Shown in pieces: positions 19,421 through 20,482 of a DNA stretch of 20,482 nucleotides. The notes beneath the pieces are model-generated. The model made no database searches. It saw only the letters and a program-made list of their open reading frames with translations, and was not told where the DNA came from. The DNA comes from Auxenochlorella pyrenoidosa. Lineage: Eukaryota; Chlorophyta; Trebouxiophyceae; Chlorellales; Chlorellaceae. The stretch's first letter is position 1; every line of letters begins with the position of its first letter. The translations under genes and the position numbers were made by a program. The stretch is taken from the NCBI GenBank assembly GCA_001430745.1, contig KQ482057.1, positions 1,234,867 through 1,255,348 on the forward strand, in the 5' to 3' direction.

Positions 19421-20482
19421 TCACGGCTGCGGGCGGGTCTGCACCACGTACAGCTGGTTGCCCACAAAGCAGCCTTCCACGTCCTGCAGAGCAGGGGGGT
19501 TGGGGTGTGGTGCTTGGCAGAGTGATGAGTAGCATGCAGGGTCTGCGGCGCAGTAGCTGGTTGCACCCGCTCTCTGACCCACCCGTGCAGGCAGGCCGCA
19601 GTGCATGCTTCTTGCTTCCGCACCATGCTCCATCCGCTGTGCAGGGCAAAGATGCACGCAGCCCACGCATGCTCTTGTCACCTGGGCGGCGCCAAACTCG
19701 CTCTCCAGCACGGCCGCCACGGCCAGCAGGCGCCGCGCCACGCCCTCCCGCACCTCGGCGGACGCTGCAGAGGGGCAGGGCAGGGGCAGGGCGGGCAATG
19801 GTGTCCAGGCGTGTGCCCAGAAACTGGCTCCAGAGATGTGTGTATGGGGTGTGTGTGTGCAAAACCTGGGGGCAGTGCCTGTCGTTGTATCGCTGCACCG
19901 CCCCGACTGACAACCTGCCCTGTTCTCCCCCCCCCCCCACCCTCACCAGACATGGGCTGCCGGCTGTAGTCCACCACCCGCAGGTGCACCCCGGTGGCGG
20001 GCGGCGCGGGCGCCACCGCGGTGCCGCCGCCGCCGCCCCCGACGTTGCTGGGCGGCGCGTACACCGCGCCGTTGCCGGCCCTCAGCTCCTCGGCCCCGGG
20101 GGGCAGGTAGGCACGCGAAAAGTTGGCAAAGGCTGTGGCGGTGACAGCGGAGGAGGCCTTGTGGGCTTCCAGGCGCCAGGGGGTGCCGCGCGTGCCCGAC
20201 GCCAGGATCTCCCCCAGCCCGGGGGCCAGCTCAGCAGACAGGACGTCGGCGTCGCCGGTCACTGCAATGGAAGGATGAACACACCAGGGGTGAGCGCGTC
20301 TGTCCGGCTGTGCACATGCAAAGACATAGAAAAAACTGTGCGGGGCGTGGGGTGGAACCACGTAGCAGCGGGTGAGCACACAGACTGGCGAAGCAGGAAA
20401 GGAACGCTCCCCCCAGTGCGCCCTCTCAACAACAGAAAGCGCTCAGCCAGGGGCGCTCCCTCTCCGCCCGCCCCCCCCCCCC
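19421..20482 (-). CDS. PWD: Phosphoglucan, water dikinase (PWD/GWD3-like), C-terminal end only
   Basis: Three terminal exons are visible (20261-19947, 19764-19682, 19483-19421), joined in phases 1 and 0. They encode the last roughly 152 residues before TGA 19423-19421. Motifs in order: GDADVLSAELAPGLGEILAS, GTRGTPWRLE, TAFANFSRAYLPPGAEEL, a Gly-rich loop (NVGGGGGGTAVAP), VVDYSRQPMS, VREGVARRLLAVAAVLESEF, and the end DVEGCFVGNQLYVVQTRPQP. These are the hallmarks of the C-terminal nucleotide-binding domain shared by glucan, water dikinases and PPDK. The SGTRGTPWRL and VEGCFVG forms fit the PWD/GWD3 type better than GWD1. The enzyme transfers the beta-phosphate of ATP to starch glucosyl residues (C3 for PWD) at the granule in the plastid, priming starch breakdown. 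The catalytic His domain and the starch-binding domain would lie right of the window. The Gly-rich loop seems to be a lineage-specific insertion. From 20262 to 20482 only intron sequence is seen. Confidence 0.85.

Noticed and set aside
19421..20261. Assignment as GWD1 or as pyruvate, phosphate dikinase
   Set aside because: The SGTRGTPWRL and VEGCFVG motifs fit the PWD/GWD3 type; GWD1 and PPDK differ in these places as far as I recall.

Overview
This window looks like nuclear DNA of a GC-rich green alga (Chlorophyta, probably a Chlorella-like trebouxiophyte or a relative). The evidence is very high GC, genes cut into many short exons with GTGAGT/GTGGGC-type donors and TGCAG-type acceptors, low-complexity G/C runs in introns, TGTAA-type polyadenylation signals, and a starch-metabolism gene. 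All gene models were built by hand from splice sites and reading phase. The taxon is an inference.

Layout, left to right: (A) <1-1133, minus: 5' part of a secreted proline-rich, hydroxyproline-glycoprotein-like gene that runs off the left edge. (B) 2005-4492, minus: 6-exon, 337-residue peroxiredoxin-like (PRXL2/AhpC-TSA-like) protein, probably plastid-targeted. (C) 5096-10445, minus: 17-exon, 624-residue secreted pectate-lyase-superfamily (right-handed beta-helix) protein, including one probable GC-AG intron. (D) 10946-12881, plus: 6-exon, 231-residue protein of a family I do not recognise, rich in short beta-strand-like segments. (E) 13336-14622, minus: unrecognised small acidic protein, only partly resolved. 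(F) 15525-16981, plus: a paralogue of D with matching intron positions and phases, but with an internal 72-bp tandem duplication and an in-frame TAG in exon 1. (G) 17270-18911, minus: 5-exon, 251-residue secreted divergent cyclophilin-type protein. (H) 19421->20482, minus: last three exons of a phosphoglucan, water dikinase (PWD/GWD3-like).

C/D and E/F are divergent pairs; D/E and F/G are convergent. Three products (A, C, G) carry signal peptides, and A and C would act in the cell wall or outside the cell. B and H are expected in the plastid. I see no operon-like or defence-type logic; this is ordinary algal chromosome. The least explained element is the D/F paralogue pair with E between them on the other strand. 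No rRNA, tRNA, CRISPR or intact transposon was found.
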